DNA of 64,000 bases from Polaribacter cellanae (GCF_017569185.1 NZ_CP071869.1:992001-1056000), one strand, 5' to 3'; counted from the stretch's first letter, positions 34,684-44,403 are shown. Notes: a model not told the origin generated them from the sequence alone. Translations and numbers: made by a program.

Positions 34684-35643
34684 ATGTTAAAAGCTGGAGT
34701 TTTAGGTGCTGGACATCTGGGAAAAATTCATTTACGTTTATTACAACAATCAGAAAAATACGAACTGGTTGGTTTTTACGACCCATTTATAGAAAATGCA
34801 CAAAAAGTTGCCAAAGAATTTGGTTACAAATTGTTCGATTCTATGGAGAGCTTAATGGATGCTGTGGAAGTTGTAGATATTGTAACTCCCACTTTATCTC
34901 ATTTCGAGTGTGCAAAAATGGCGATTGAAAAAGGCTGTCATATTTTTGTTGAAAAACCAATTACAAAAACTGTTTTAGAAGCAGAAGCAATTAAAACATT
35001 GGCAAGCCAAAATCACATACAAGGTCAAGTTGGTCATGTAGAGCGATTTAACCCTGCTTTTACGGCTGTAAAAAATAAAATAAACAACCCAATGTTTATT
35101 GAAACACACAGGTTGGCAGAATTTAATCCAAGAGGAACAGATGTACCTGTGGTGCTAGATTTAATGATTCATGATATTGATATCATTCTTTCTGTGGTAG
35201 ATTCTAAAGTGAAAAACGTACACGCAAGTGGAATCTCTGTAATTTCTGAAACACCAGATATTGCCAACGCAAGAATTGAGTTCGAAAATGGTTGTGTTGC
35301 AAATTTAACGGCAAGCAGAATTTCGATGAAGAATATGCGTAAATCAAGATTTTTTCAAAAAGATGCATATATTTCTGTCGATTTCTTAGAGAAAGTTTCT
35401 GAAGTGGTTCGAATGAAAGATGTTCCTGAAAAACCAGATGAATTTGCTATGATTTTACAAAATGCGGAAGGCATTAAAAAACAAATTTATTTCGACAACC
35501 CCGAAGTTGAAGCAAACAACGCCATTTTAGACGAATTAGAATCTTTTGCGGATGCAATTGAAAATGGAACAAAACCTGTTGTTTCTTTAAGTGCAGGAAC
35601 AGAAGCTTTACGAGTTGCCCAAATGGTAATTGATTGTTTTTAG
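34684..35643 (+). CDS. Gfo/Idh/MocA-family oxidoreductase
   Basis: The N-terminal Rossmann domain begins LKAGVLGAGHLGKIHLRLL, and HIFVEKPITKTVLEAE (EKP motif) lies near residue 98, both diagnostic of Gfo/Idh/MocA dehydrogenases. The substrate, usually a sugar or related alcohol, is not evident. No sugar operon surrounds it. Confidence 0.88.
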   Translation: MLKAGVLGAGHLGKIHLRLLQQSEKYELVGFYDPFIENAQKVAKEFGYKLFDSMESLMDAVEVVDIVTPTLSHFECAKMAIEKGCHIFVEKPITKTVLEAEAIKTLASQNHIQGQVGHVERFNPAFTAVKNKINNPMFIETHRLAEFNPRGTDVPVVLDLMIHDIDIILSVVDSKVKNVHASGISVISETPDIANARIEFENGCVANLTASRISMKNMRKSRFFQKDAYISVDFLEKVSEVVRMKDVPEKPDEFAMILQNAEGIKKQIYFDNPEVEANNAILDELESFADAIENGTKPVVSLSAGTEALRVAQMVIDCF

Positions 35644-35651
35644 TGAGGCTT

Positions 35652-35815
35652 CATTCTTAATCCTTCCCAAAGGGAAAGAAATACTCTTAAGGAGAGACTT
35701 CAATAATAAATGTATAAACCTTGAACTTTTAGCAATTTAAAATAATTTTTTAATAACAAAATTTTTATTCGCCCGAGTAAAAATTCCTTCCTTTTGGGAA
35801 GGTTAGGATGGGCTT
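35652..35815. repeat. Possible MITE-like element with inverted palindromic ends
   Basis: Two copies of the CTTCCC/GGGAAG palindrome family face each other, one at 35652-35690 (TCCTTCCCAAAGGGAAAG) and one at 35785-35815 (CCTTCCTTTTGGGAAGG then TTAGGATGGG). Together they bound about 160 bases of AT-rich DNA in the 180-bp gap between two genes. A single unit of the family is at 11423-11460. Confidence 0.5.
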
Positions 35816-35823
35816 TTTTTAAT

Positions 35824-36711
35824 ATGAAAAACATAGCAGTAATAGGTGCTGGAACCATGGGAAATGGAATCGCACATACATTCGCACAATTTAACTACAA
35901 AGTACATTTAATCGACGTTTCGCAAGAAGCTTTGGACAAAGGAATGGCAACAATCTCTAAAAATTTAGATAGAATGGTTGCCAAAGAAAAAATTTCTGAA
36001 ACTGACAAAAAGAAAACTTTGGCAAATATTTCTACTTTTACAGCGATAAATGAAGGCGCAAAAAATGTTGATTTAGTTGTAGAAGCAGCCACAGAAAATG
36101 TGTCTTTAAAATCGAAAATATTTAAAGAGCTTGATGAAGTTTGCGACGAAAACACAATTTTGGCAACAAATACCTCTTCAATTTCTATTACACAAATTGC
36201 AGCAGTTACAAACAGACCAGAAAAAGTAATTGGAATGCATTTTATGAATCCTGTACCAATTATGAAATTGGTGGAGATAATTAGAGGCTACAACACATCT
36301 GATCACGTAATGAATACGATTGTAGATTTATCTAAAAAGGTGCATAAAATTCCAGTAGAAGTGAATGATTACCCTGGTTTTGTTGCCAATAGAATTTTAA
36401 TGCCCATGATTAACGAATCTATAGAAACATTGTATAATGGTGTTGCTGGCGTTAAAGAAATAGACACAGTTATGATGTTAGGAATGGCACATCCAATGGG
36501 ACCTTTGCAATTGGCAGATTTTATAGGTTTAGATGTTTGTTTATCTATTTTAAATGTAATGCACGATGGTTTTAAGAATCCAAAATATGCTCCTTGCCCT
36601 TTATTGGTAAACATGGTAATGGCTGGAAAATTAGGTATAAAATCTGGTGAAGGTTTTTATGATTACTCAGAAAATAGAAAAGCAGAAAGGGTTGCTAAAA
36701 TGTTTTCATAA
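35824..36711 (+). CDS. 3-hydroxyacyl-CoA / 3-hydroxybutyryl-CoA dehydrogenase
   Basis: The NAD-binding turn IGAGTMGNGIAHTFA is at residue 6, NTSSISITQIA near 118, the HFMNPVPIMKLVEII segment near 138 and NDYPGFVANRILMPMINE near 180, with a C-terminal GIKSGEGFYDY. Length, 295 residues, fits the short mono-functional class that acts in fatty-acid or butyrate pathways. ATG 35824 is chosen because the upstream extension is repeat DNA. Confidence 0.92.
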   Translation: MKNIAVIGAGTMGNGIAHTFAQFNYKVHLIDVSQEALDKGMATISKNLDRMVAKEKISETDKKKTLANISTFTAINEGAKNVDLVVEAATENVSLKSKIFKELDEVCDENTILATNTSSISITQIAAVTNRPEKVIGMHFMNPVPIMKLVEIIRGYNTSDHVMNTIVDLSKKVHKIPVEVNDYPGFVANRILMPMINESIETLYNGVAGVKEIDTVMMLGMAHPMGPLQLADFIGLDVCLSILNVMHDGFKNPKYAPCPLLVNMVMAGKLGIKSGEGFYDYSENRKAERVAKMFS

Positions 36712-36719
36712 CTACTATA

Positions 36720-37364
36720 ATGAAACATAAAATAATCCTTTTTTTACTTCTTTTCTTATCTATTTTTAAAATGATGAGTCAAGAGGTGAAAAAAGGATTT
36801 CTTTTTCCCAAAAAAGTTGGTTTTCTCTATAACAATGCAAATGAAAAAAACTTTCTTTTTGATGATAAAGATTATTCCTATACCACAAATACTTTCAAGT
36901 TTCAAGCTTTTTACGACTTAGGAAACTGGAAAAATTTACATTTTGAATTGATTGTACAACCTCAAATTCAGGCTTTAAAACATCAACTATTAAACGAGCA
37001 ATTTGTTACGCCAGGTGAAACTAATTATCTGGAAAAAAGAGAAGAATTTACCGCCTTAAAAACAATGCATTTGTATGCTTTTGAATTGGGTTTTGTAGTA
37101 AAGAAAAAAATACTAAGAAATTTAGATATTCAATTAACTGTAGGTTTGGGTGTTGGAACGATTGACACCAGAACAGAGCGTTTAGCCAAGGGGTTCACCT
37201 TTATTGAAAACGGTTCTTTAGGATTTTCCTACAAAACCTCAACAAAAACATATTTATATATAGGAAGTAATATTGGTCATGTTTCAAATTTCGATACACA
37301 ATTACCTAATAATGGTTACAATATTGTCGGTTTTGAAGTTGGATTTTCATATAAATTACAGTAA
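36720..37364 (+). CDS. Acyloxyacyl hydrolase (PagL-like lipid A deacylase)
   Basis: A signal peptide (IILFLLLFLSIFKMMSQ) precedes a small beta-barrel of about 195 residues. Near the C-terminus NIGHVSNFDTQ and GFEVGFSY supply the His-Ser pair and a Glu like the PagL catalytic triad, which removes the 3-O acyl chain of lipid A in the outer membrane. The catalytic reading is from motif spacing and is moderate. It begins 8 bases after the dehydrogenase. Confidence 0.7.
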   Translation: MKHKIILFLLLFLSIFKMMSQEVKKGFLFPKKVGFLYNNANEKNFLFDDKDYSYTTNTFKFQAFYDLGNWKNLHFELIVQPQIQALKHQLLNEQFVTPGETNYLEKREEFTALKTMHLYAFELGFVVKKKILRNLDIQLTVGLGVGTIDTRTERLAKGFTFIENGSLGFSYKTSTKTYLYIGSNIGHVSNFDTQLPNNGYNIVGFEVGFSYKLQ

Positions 37365-37408
37365 TATCTTATACTGTTTGAACTAAAACAAAATAATTGA
37401 AATTTAAA

Positions 37409-37450
37409 AAATCCTGTAAAATTTTATAGTTTTACAGGATTTATTTTTTT
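37409..37450 (+). terminator. Rho-independent-type terminator
   Basis: Arms AAATCCTGTAAAA and TTTTACAGGATTT form a near-perfect stem followed by a T-rich run. A second hairpin with arms CTTACAAGGTTTT/AAAACCTTGTAAG lies at 37463-37489. Both sit between the converging PagL-like and dps genes and can end transcription from both sides. Confidence 0.75.
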
Positions 37451-37501
37451 ATTGAAATTATACTTACAAGGTTTTAAAAACCTTGTAAGAGATGTTTTCT
37501 A

Positions 37502-37975
37502 CTATTTTCCTAACCAAGAATTTAACATCCAGATGGTTTTTTCTTGTTCTGCAATAAAATCGCTCATCATAGAATTTGTTCCTTCGTCATTTGCTTCGTC
37601 AGACACGTCTAAGATTTCTCTTTCGATTTTTAATAATTCTGACAATGAACTTACAACCAAATTTACAGCTTCCACATCGTTAGAAACGTCTTTTCCAACA
37701 GGTACAGAAGAATGGTTTATATAATCTGTAAAAGTGTGTAATGGTTTACCTTGCAAGGTTAAAATACGTTCTGCGATATCATCTATTTTAACTTGAGAAT
37801 CTGTATAAAACTCTTCAAATTTTACATGCAATTCAAAGAAATTTTTCCCTTTGATATTCCAATGCAATCCTCTTAAATTCTGATAATATATTTGAAAGTT
37901 TGATAATAATCCGTTTAAATTATCTACCAAATTTGCACTTTCCTTTTTGTCTAATCCTAATATTGATTTGCTCAT
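37502..37975 (-). CDS. dps: DNA protection during starvation protein
   Basis: Dps forms a 12-subunit shell that oxidises and stores iron and shields DNA. The ferroxidase signature LHWNIKGKNFFELHVKFEEFYTD is near residue 37, with Glu and Asp ligands, and IAEQEKTIWMLNSWLG ends the protein. Its start faces oxyR across 115 bases, suggesting OxyR control of dps. Confidence 0.93.
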   Translation of the reverse strand: MSKSILGLDKKESANLVDNLNGLLSNFQIYYQNLRGLHWNIKGKNFFELHVKFEEFYTDSQVKIDDIAERILTLQGKPLHTFTDYINHSSVPVGKDVSNDVEAVNLVVSSLSELLKIEREILDVSDEANDEGTNSMMSDFIAEQEKTIWMLNSWLGK

Positions 37976-38090
37976 TTTATTTGAATTTTTATATTCCTAA
38001 TTTTCAATAGCAAATTTATAAGAAATTAACCGTAAGTTACTATAATTATTATTGATAGTTTTAATACCTTTATCAAAATCTACTATAACA

Positions 38091-39032
38091 ATGACAATTA
38101 CCCAATTAAAATACATTTTATCAGTATCCGAATATCAAAATTTCACAATTGCTGCAGAGCATAGTTTTGTTACACAGCCTACTTTAAGTATGCAAATTCA
38201 AAAATTAGAAGAGGAGCTTGGAGTAAAAATATTTAATCGTTCTAAAAAACCAATTGAATTAACAGAAGTTGGAAAAAAGATTGTAGAACAAGCAAAAGTA
38301 ATTGTAGATGAAAGCAACAGAATTTTAGATATTGTACATCAACAAAAAGGTTTTATTGGAGGTGAATTCAAATTAGGAATTATCCCAACCATAATGCCTA
38401 CTTTATTGCCAATGTTCTTAAATAATTTTACAAAAAAATACCCGAAAGTAAAATTAATTATTGAAGAATTAACGACAGAAGAAATTATTAGAAAGTTAAC
38501 AGATGGCCATATAGATGCTGCAATTGCTGCAACTCCTTTAGAAAACGAAGCGATTAAAGAAAGACCCCTATATTACGAGCCTTTTGTTGGTTTAATTCCA
38601 CAAAATCATCGTCTTTTTAATGAAAAAGTAATCGCTCCTAACGAATTAGAAATGGACGATATTTTACTATTAGAAGACGGCCATTGTTTTAAAGAAAGCG
38701 TAATTAATTTATGCCGAACTTTTAAAACAGATAATAAAAAATCGTTCCAATTGGCAAGTGGAAGTTTCGATACTTTAATAAAATTAACCAAAGAAGGTTT
38801 GGGTATGACATTGCTCCCTTATTTACATACTTTAGATTTAAACGATGTAGACAAATCTCACTTGCGTGAATTTACAAACCCACCACCAGCAAGAGAAGTG
38901 AGTCTAATTTATCATAAATCTCAATTAAAAATGCAACTAATTGAAGCTTTAAAAAAGACGATTGATGCTGTTGTAAGGGGTGCTATTTCTTTTTCTGATG
39001 TAAAGATTATTAGTCCTTTAAATCAAAAATAA
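38091..39032 (+). CDS. oxyR: OxyR-type hydrogen peroxide sensor (LysR family)
   Basis: The N-terminal LysR helix-turn-helix begins MTITQLKYILSVSEYQNFTIAAE. In the sensor domain GHCFKESVINLCR places two Cys nine residues apart, the same spacing as the redox pair C199/C208 of E. coli OxyR, so it probably senses peroxide by a disulfide. ATG 38091 is used rather than the upstream 38052. It is divergent from dps. The accessory island begins about 9 bases after its stop. Confidence 0.9.
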   Translation: MTITQLKYILSVSEYQNFTIAAEHSFVTQPTLSMQIQKLEEELGVKIFNRSKKPIELTEVGKKIVEQAKVIVDESNRILDIVHQQKGFIGGEFKLGIIPTIMPTLLPMFLNNFTKKYPKVKLIIEELTTEEIIRKLTDGHIDAAIAATPLENEAIKERPLYYEPFVGLIPQNHRLFNEKVIAPNELEMDDILLLEDGHCFKESVINLCRTFKTDNKKSFQLASGSFDTLIKLTKEGLGMTLLPYLHTLDLNDVDKSHLREFTNPPPAREVSLIYHKSQLKMQLIEALKKTIDAVVRGAISFSDVKIISPLNQK

Positions 39033-39040
39033 CAACTATT

Positions 39041-40708
39041 TTCCTGTTTTTGTCAATGAGGCACCCTAGTAAAATTTATCGATAATTTCGATTAGCTCTT
39101 TTTGGTTTTCGTCCATTTTTAGATTGATGTTTTTAGTATGTAAGGATTCAGGTAATATAATTTCGATTTGATACATGTTGTGTGTTAGCTCGGCCGCTTT
39201 CTCTACCGACAAAGGGTATTTTTCTATTTTTAATACCCTCTCGAGCTCTTTGTATATAGAATAAGCGACAAATGACAAACAAATATGGGCTTCGATCCTT
39301 TTTCTTTTTCGATGGTAGATAGGACGTATCCTTAAATCTGTTTTCGACATCCTGAAAGCCTTTTCAATATGCCACAAGTTTTTGTAGTTATTGATTATTT
39401 CTTCAGAGTTCAAGCTGCAATTGGTAATATACCCTTTTAGACCGTCCCATTTTTTATCTTTCTCAAATTTGTCCCTATCTATGGTTACTTTTATCTCGCC
39501 TTCAATTTTCAAATACTTGTTGTAACCTCTGTTGTTTATGCTCGATTTGGTAAGTTTGCCTGTTTTTATCTTTTTCTCTAATCTTTCCAGTCCTTTTTTG
39601 CGATTGTGCCCATCTTTTTTAGCTCTTTTGTCAGAATGGGCAATGATCAGTTTTACATCTTCGGATTTATCTATTACGGCAAATTCGTTGTTTTTCAAAT
39701 TCGATTCGAAAATTTTTGTCTTGATCTCACCGGATTCGTTTTTGATTCTTGCACCAAGTATGAACTCGTAGCCGTTTTCTAGAAGTATTCCGATGTTTCT
39801 GGAAGTTAACAGGCCTGCATCGGCCACTACGACTGGTTTTGATAGATTGAACTTTTTGCTGATTTTTTCAATAGTTGGAATCAGGGTATGCCCTTCGTAT
39901 ATATTACCTTCAAAAACATCATAGCCAATGGAATAACCTTCAAGACCGACCAACAGGCCCAAAAATATTTGGGGATTACTGTGCTTTCCGTCTTTGCTAA
40001 AGCCTGTTTTACGCAAATCGTCTTCATCGCTGGCCTCAAAGTAAAGCGTGGTCATATCGTAAAACACAATGCCGATATTATTGTTTGAAATACGCTTTGT
40101 GTGGGCAAAAGAGATTTGCTCGACAGTGTCCTTCAATTCGTCGTTCAGTTTGTCTAAAAAACGATAGACCGAACTTATTTCAAGACTGATTCCTTGATAA
40201 CGGTAAAGATATTCAATGGTTTTAAGCTTACTCAGGGGAAAAGCCAATCGGGCAATGACCAAATGCCGAAAAAGCTCTTCGCTTATGGTGTTGAAGCCAA
40301 TATGGTCAAAGATCTTACCGAAGACCAGTTCTGGGCCAATGGTACGTATCTGTGCATTTCCGACTTCGCTCAAAAAGGACTCCAACAAAATATCCTTTTC
40401 CAACATGAACAAACTTGGATTGGATTCCAGACGGCGAATTTCCTGTTTAGCTTTTTGTACATTGCTTGAAATAGTTTCGGGTATTGAAGAACTGCCAAAA
40501 GATTTTACGACTTTATATTTTCCGTGAGATTTGGATATAATCTGAACACTAACGCTACCCAACTTGTTCCTCTTTTGCCTTATAAACATAAGGCTAAATT
40601 AACAAAAAAAAAAAAACGAGACACCCAAAACCTGACTTCCTAAATTATAAATCGTATAAAATCAGGTAGTTAAGAGAATTTTGTTTTGGCATGACGAAAA
40701 CAGGAAAA
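39041..40708. mobile_element. IS1634-family insertion sequence, full copy
   Basis: The ends are inverted repeats: TTCCTGTTTTTGTCA on the left and the complement of TGACGAAAACAGGAA on the right. It carries one 507-residue transposase. No matching target duplication is seen on the two sides, so the flanks have been rearranged. The right-hand 336 bases (40375-40710) recur almost exactly at 56291-56626. On its right it cuts an rteC-like gene. Confidence 0.83.
39066..40589 (-). CDS. IS1634-family transposase
   Basis: The 507-residue frame begins FIRQKRNKLGSVSVQI, holds the DDE-region motifs IVFYDMTTLYFEA near residue 175 and VVVADAGLLTSRN near 255, and ends with the YKNLWHIEKAFRMSKTDLRIRPIYH segment containing the catalytic Glu, followed by IEAHICLSFVAYSIYKELE. 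It appears intact. Confidence 0.9.
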   Translation of the reverse strand: MFIRQKRNKLGSVSVQIISKSHGKYKVVKSFGSSSIPETISSNVQKAKQEIRRLESNPSLFMLEKDILLESFLSEVGNAQIRTIGPELVFGKIFDHIGFNTISEELFRHLVIARLAFPLSKLKTIEYLYRYQGISLEISSVYRFLDKLNDELKDTVEQISFAHTKRISNNNIGIVFYDMTTLYFEASDEDDLRKTGFSKDGKHSNPQIFLGLLVGLEGYSIGYDVFEGNIYEGHTLIPTIEKISKKFNLSKPVVVADAGLLTSRNIGILLENGYEFILGARIKNESGEIKTKIFESNLKNNEFAVIDKSEDVKLIIAHSDKRAKKDGHNRKKGLERLEKKIKTGKLTKSSINNRGYNKYLKIEGEIKVTIDRDKFEKDKKWDGLKGYITNCSLNSEEIINNYKNLWHIEKAFRMSKTDLRIRPIYHRKRKRIEAHICLSFVAYSIYKELERVLKIEKYPLSVEKAAELTHNMYQIEIILPESLHTKNINLKMDENQKELIEIIDKFY

Positions 40709-40889
40709 AGTTTATTTCATTTTCAGCGGTTTTAAATTCACAATCCGTAACTAGATTTCGTATATCCTTTAAAGCTTGCTTCGTGAGTTTTATTCCTTTT
40801 TCAGCTTTTACCAAGATGTCTTCAGTCTCTATTTCCAATATGTTCAATTCATCATCAAGTTTTCTTACAATTTCTTTATAAATTTTCAT
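40709..40889 (-). pseudogene. RteC-like gene fragment cut by the IS
   Basis: About 60 residues remain: KIYKEIVRKLDDELNILE, then GIKLTKQALKDIRNLV and EFKTAENEINFF, the pattern of the N-terminus of RteC, a regulator of excision in Bacteroides conjugative transposons. The IS1634 right end joins directly after EINFF and the frame then reads into IS sequence. This marks the left flank of the island as former ICE DNA. Confidence 0.6.
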
Positions 40890-41028
40890 TTTGTAGTGTG
40901 TTTAATATGAAATAAATCTTCATAGAACCTAAATATTACTAGTGAGAATTACCTTTGATATTTAGTCCAGTTTTGCAGAAATGAGAAAAGACAGCTTTTA
41001 GATAGAAACACGAATATCTAGTCTTAGA

Positions 41029-41170
41029 CTAAATAGAATATTTTTGCACATTGAATTGAGTAGAAATCTCTTTTCCGGGGATTAAATATGAGGTATCTAT
41101 TCCTTTCATTTCCTTATGAATTGCAGTACTTATAGAACCATTTAAAATAACAGAAAAGACCTTATTTAAT
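41029..41170 (-). pseudogene. C-terminal ORF fragment next to IS982
   Basis: About 45 codons, ending SYLIPGKEISTQFNVQKYSI and a TAG at 41029-41031, are open up to the IS982 left end. The rest of the gene is gone: beyond the IS lies the 3' end of the ABC exporter. The family is not recognised. The PGKEISTQFNV ending is faintly like the last strand of HlyD-type adaptor proteins, too short to rely on. The remaining 140 bases up to 40889 show no gene. Confidence 0.35.
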
Positions 41171-42185
41171 GTGAGTTCGATTTAAGCAACGCTCAAATTA
41201 GGTAAAAATCTTTGAATTTTAATACTTGGTTTAGTATCAAGAAAAGAATAAGCAGTTAAACCAGCGATTAAATTTCCAATAAAATTATCAAAGGATCGAT
41301 GCCTAGAATGTTCTATTTGACAAGTGTTTTTTAACACATCATTTACCGATTCAATAATAGCTCTTTTTCTAAGATAGACTGTATCCATAAAATCGAGAGC
41401 TTTCTTTTTCATATTCTTCCTCAATTTGGTGACCAGATGAATACCGTCAACAAATAATCTGTCAAATAAATCTTTTCCCAAATAGCCTTTATCGCCATAT
41501 ATTTTCCCAAATATTTTATCATGAAAGTTTTTGTTTTTCAAAGGGTATCTGTCATCTACATTGGCTTTAGTAATCAAAAAATCAACTATTTGACCTTTGT
41601 CATTACAAACTAAATGTAGCTTAAAACCATAAAACCAGCCCAATGTTCCGTAGCTTTTTTCGGCTATGCCTTTAAATACTTGATGTTGTTTTTCTCTTTT
41701 GTAGTGACACACTTTAATAGCGGTAGAATCAATAAAAGATATGCCCGAGCATTTACCTAATCCGCGAAGTTTTAGATACACAGCTAAGGGTCTAATTACT
41801 TGTTTTTGTAATTCTACAAAGCGATTATAGGAAACGGTTTCAGGAAAAAAATCTTCCATGTGTTTACACACGTAAAAAAGATAAAAGTGTTTTAAATTAC
41901 GGTAGGATTTTAAGTGAAAAATAACCATAATGGTCATCACTTCACTTTTACTCATTTTTGACTTTCGGTGGCGTTTTTTTGGTAGTGAAGTGTCTGAAAT
42001 ACTGTTTTGAGTTAAAACAGTATCAAATTCTTTCATAAAATCGTCTAGATTACAAAAAATTTCAATAATTTTAGTGTCAGAAATCATAAGCAGAATAATT
42101 TTAGTTAATTGATTTTCAATACCTTAATTTACTAAAATTTCTGCTTTTTTCACTATAAAAGTTTAACTTTTTATATCGAACTCAC
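41171..42185. mobile_element. IS982-family insertion sequence
   Basis: Inverted ends GTGAGTTCGAT (41171) and ATCGAACTCAC (to 42185) bound a 1015-bp element with one transposase gene. Flanking bases (TTATTTAAT and GTTAGTTAT) do not form a clear duplication. It lies 10 bases beyond the stop of the ABC exporter gene and may have deleted what followed. Confidence 0.82.
41182..42087 (-). CDS. IS982-family transposase
   Basis: The 301-residue protein holds the DDE residues in GISFIDSTAIKVCHYKR, KIYGDKGYLGKDLFDRL and YLRKRAIIESVNDVLK, with the IEHSRHRSFDNFIGNLIAGLTAYSF ending typical of IS982. The frame is intact and the element may be active. Confidence 0.9.
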   Translation of the reverse strand: MISDTKIIEIFCNLDDFMKEFDTVLTQNSISDTSLPKKRHRKSKMSKSEVMTIMVIFHLKSYRNLKHFYLFYVCKHMEDFFPETVSYNRFVELQKQVIRPLAVYLKLRGLGKCSGISFIDSTAIKVCHYKREKQHQVFKGIAEKSYGTLGWFYGFKLHLVCNDKGQIVDFLITKANVDDRYPLKNKNFHDKIFGKIYGDKGYLGKDLFDRLFVDGIHLVTKLRKNMKKKALDFMDTVYLRKRAIIESVNDVLKNTCQIEHSRHRSFDNFIGNLIAGLTAYSFLDTKPSIKIQRFLPNLSVA

Positions 42186-42195
42186 GTTAGTTATA

Positions 42196-44397
42196 TTACA
42201 CACCCAATTCCAATTGGTTTTTCACAAGATTAAAATAATCTGATTTATTGTTTACCAACTTTTTATGATTCCCAGTTTCAACAATTTCACCTTTCTTAAG
42301 AACAATGATTTGGTCTGCATTTTTCACGGTAGATAACCTATGGGCTATGATAACTACGGTTTTTCCTTTAAAAAATTCATAAAGGTTATCATGGATAATT
42401 TTTTCGCTTTCAGCGTCCAAGGCACTGGTAGCCTCATCAAAAAAGATATAATGAGGATCTTTATAAACGGCTCTGGCAATGCGAATACGTTGCTGTTGCC
42501 CACCGGACAAACCATTGCCAGCAGCTCCTATTTTGGTTTTTAAACCCAGGGGCAACGAGGCAATCATGTCTTCCATATCAGCAACTTTCAAGGCGTTTTT
42601 TAATTTATCTTCATCAATATTTTCATCACCAGTGGCTATGTTACGTTCTATGGTTTCAGAGAAGATATAACCATCTTGTATAACCACGCCCGAATTTTCT
42701 CGAATGCTTTTGGGCGAAAGTTCTAAAATAGTATTGTAATTATAGTAAATCTGTCCTTGTACAGGGTCATAAAAACGCAGCAATAACTTCATCAAGGTTG
42801 TTTTTCCGCTACCGCTCGCTCCCACAATAGCGGTTACTTTGCCTTCTGGAATCAACATATTGATACCCTTTAATACAAAAGGAGATTTTGGCCCCTCGTA
42901 CTGGAAACTTACATTTTCCAAACGGATGCCTTTTTCAATACCATTTTTTTGAAAATTATTTTGTAATTCAATTGGTTTTTGATGCTCTTGCTCTTCCGTT
43001 TTATGGGTTTGTACCTCGTTTAAACGCTCCAAGCTTAATTTGGCATCTTGTAAAGAGCGGAAAAAGCTGACCAATTGGTTTACGGGAGAGTTCATCTGCC
43101 CGATGATATAAGAAATACTTAACAAGGCTCCTAAAGTCATGCTACCCTGTACCACATAGGTAGCCGCTAAAAAGGTGACGAGAATATTTTTTAGCTGGTT
43201 TAGAAAATTAAAGCCTGAAAGTTGGACTTGGTCCAATTTTAAAATACGTATGTTGAGCTTAAAGAGTTTTTGTTGGATACCTTCCCATTCGTTGCGTTTA
43301 AAATCTTCAAACTGGTTGAGCTTAATTTCCGTTACCCCATTGAGCATTTCGTAAATGGATTCCTGATTTTCGCTCTGTCGTTGAAAACGGTAGTAATCCA
43401 ATATTTTTCTTTTTTTTAGCCAATAGAACGACCAGATAATAGACAATACCGTTAAGGTTAAATAAGCCAATAAAATTTTAAAATCATAATGCCAAAGTAC
43501 CCCGAAAAACACCAAAAAAGTAATGATGGAAAAAAAAGTAGTTAGGCTCTGCGAGGTCAAAAATTGTTCTATTCTTTTGTTGTCCTGAATACGTTGCCGA
43601 AAATCTCCCATCAATTTGGTGTCAAAAAACTTGATGGGCAATTGCAGCATCTTTTTTAAAAAATCGGATATGATAGTTATGCTAATATGCGTACCTACAT
43701 AGAGCATGAGCCAATTGCGAAAGATGTCAATGATAATGGACCCCAGAAAAACCCCAAGCTGTGCCAAAAGGATGATACTGATAAAATTGAGGTCTTTGGC
43801 ATTAACTCCTTTGTCAATTAGGGCTTCTGTTAAAAACGGAAATATTAACGTGAGACCACTACCTGCCAACAAAAACAGGAACATAAAAGTGAGCTGCTTT
43901 TTATAGGGAAGAAGATACTTAAAAAGGTATTTTATGGATAGTTTATCTTCTTTGGGCGGGTCTTTTTTATAAAATGCCTCTGTAGGTTCCAAAAAAAGGG
44001 CTATCCCCTCTTTACTTTCAGTATACCATGATTTCTTGAACGAATCTTCATTTAATTTAATTATACTATGACGTGGATCAGCAACATAAAATAATTTAGA
44101 GTTAAAGAGTTTTGAATTTTTAATTTTATATAGAACGACATAATGATTTTTGTTCCAATATATAATACAAGGCAACTGGGTTCTGCTTAAATTATCTAAT
44201 GAAAGTTTCCCAGAAAATGTATTGAAACCAATTTGTCTTGAGGCCTCACTCAAACCCAATAAAGAAGCACCTTCACGAGTTACATACGAAATATTCCTCA
44301 AATATTTTATAGAATAGCTCTTGCCATAGTGTTTACATACCATACTTAGACATGCAACTCCACAATCCTTTTTATCATGTTGAGGAATAAAAATCAT
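42196..44397 (-). CDS. C39 peptidase-containing ABC exporter (PCAT)
   Basis: The 733-residue protein joins a C39 Cys peptidase (Cys12 in DKKDCGVACLSMV, His85 in NHYVVLYKI, Asp107 in VADPRH), six membrane helices (about residues 165-430) and an ABC ATPase (GASGSGKTTLMKL, LSGGQQQRIRIARA, FFDEATSALD, IIAHRLST). Such exporters cut Gly-Gly leaders and move the core peptide out. It is the last gene of the RiPP operon, 6 bases after an oxygenase gene. The usual HlyD-type adaptor gene is missing. The peptidase part is visibly more AT-rich than the rest. Confidence 0.93.
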   Translation of the reverse strand: MIFIPQHDKKDCGVACLSMVCKHYGKSYSIKYLRNISYVTREGASLLGLSEASRQIGFNTFSGKLSLDNLSRTQLPCIIYWNKNHYVVLYKIKNSKLFNSKLFYVADPRHSIIKLNEDSFKKSWYTESKEGIALFLEPTEAFYKKDPPKEDKLSIKYLFKYLLPYKKQLTFMFLFLLAGSGLTLIFPFLTEALIDKGVNAKDLNFISIILLAQLGVFLGSIIIDIFRNWLMLYVGTHISITIISDFLKKMLQLPIKFFDTKLMGDFRQRIQDNKRIEQFLTSQSLTTFFSIITFLVFFGVLWHYDFKILLAYLTLTVLSIIWSFYWLKKRKILDYYRFQRQSENQESIYEMLNGVTEIKLNQFEDFKRNEWEGIQQKLFKLNIRILKLDQVQLSGFNFLNQLKNILVTFLAATYVVQGSMTLGALLSISYIIGQMNSPVNQLVSFFRSLQDAKLSLERLNEVQTHKTEEQEHQKPIELQNNFQKNGIEKGIRLENVSFQYEGPKSPFVLKGINMLIPEGKVTAIVGASGSGKTTLMKLLLRFYDPVQGQIYYNYNTILELSPKSIRENSGVVIQDGYIFSETIERNIATGDENIDEDKLKNALKVADMEDMIASLPLGLKTKIGAAGNGLSGGQQQRIRIARAVYKDPHYIFFDEATSALDAESEKIIHDNLYEFFKGKTVVIIAHRLSTVKNADQIIVLKKGEIVETGNHKKLVNNKSDYFNLVKNQLELGV

Positions 44398-44403
44398 GAC
44401 ATT

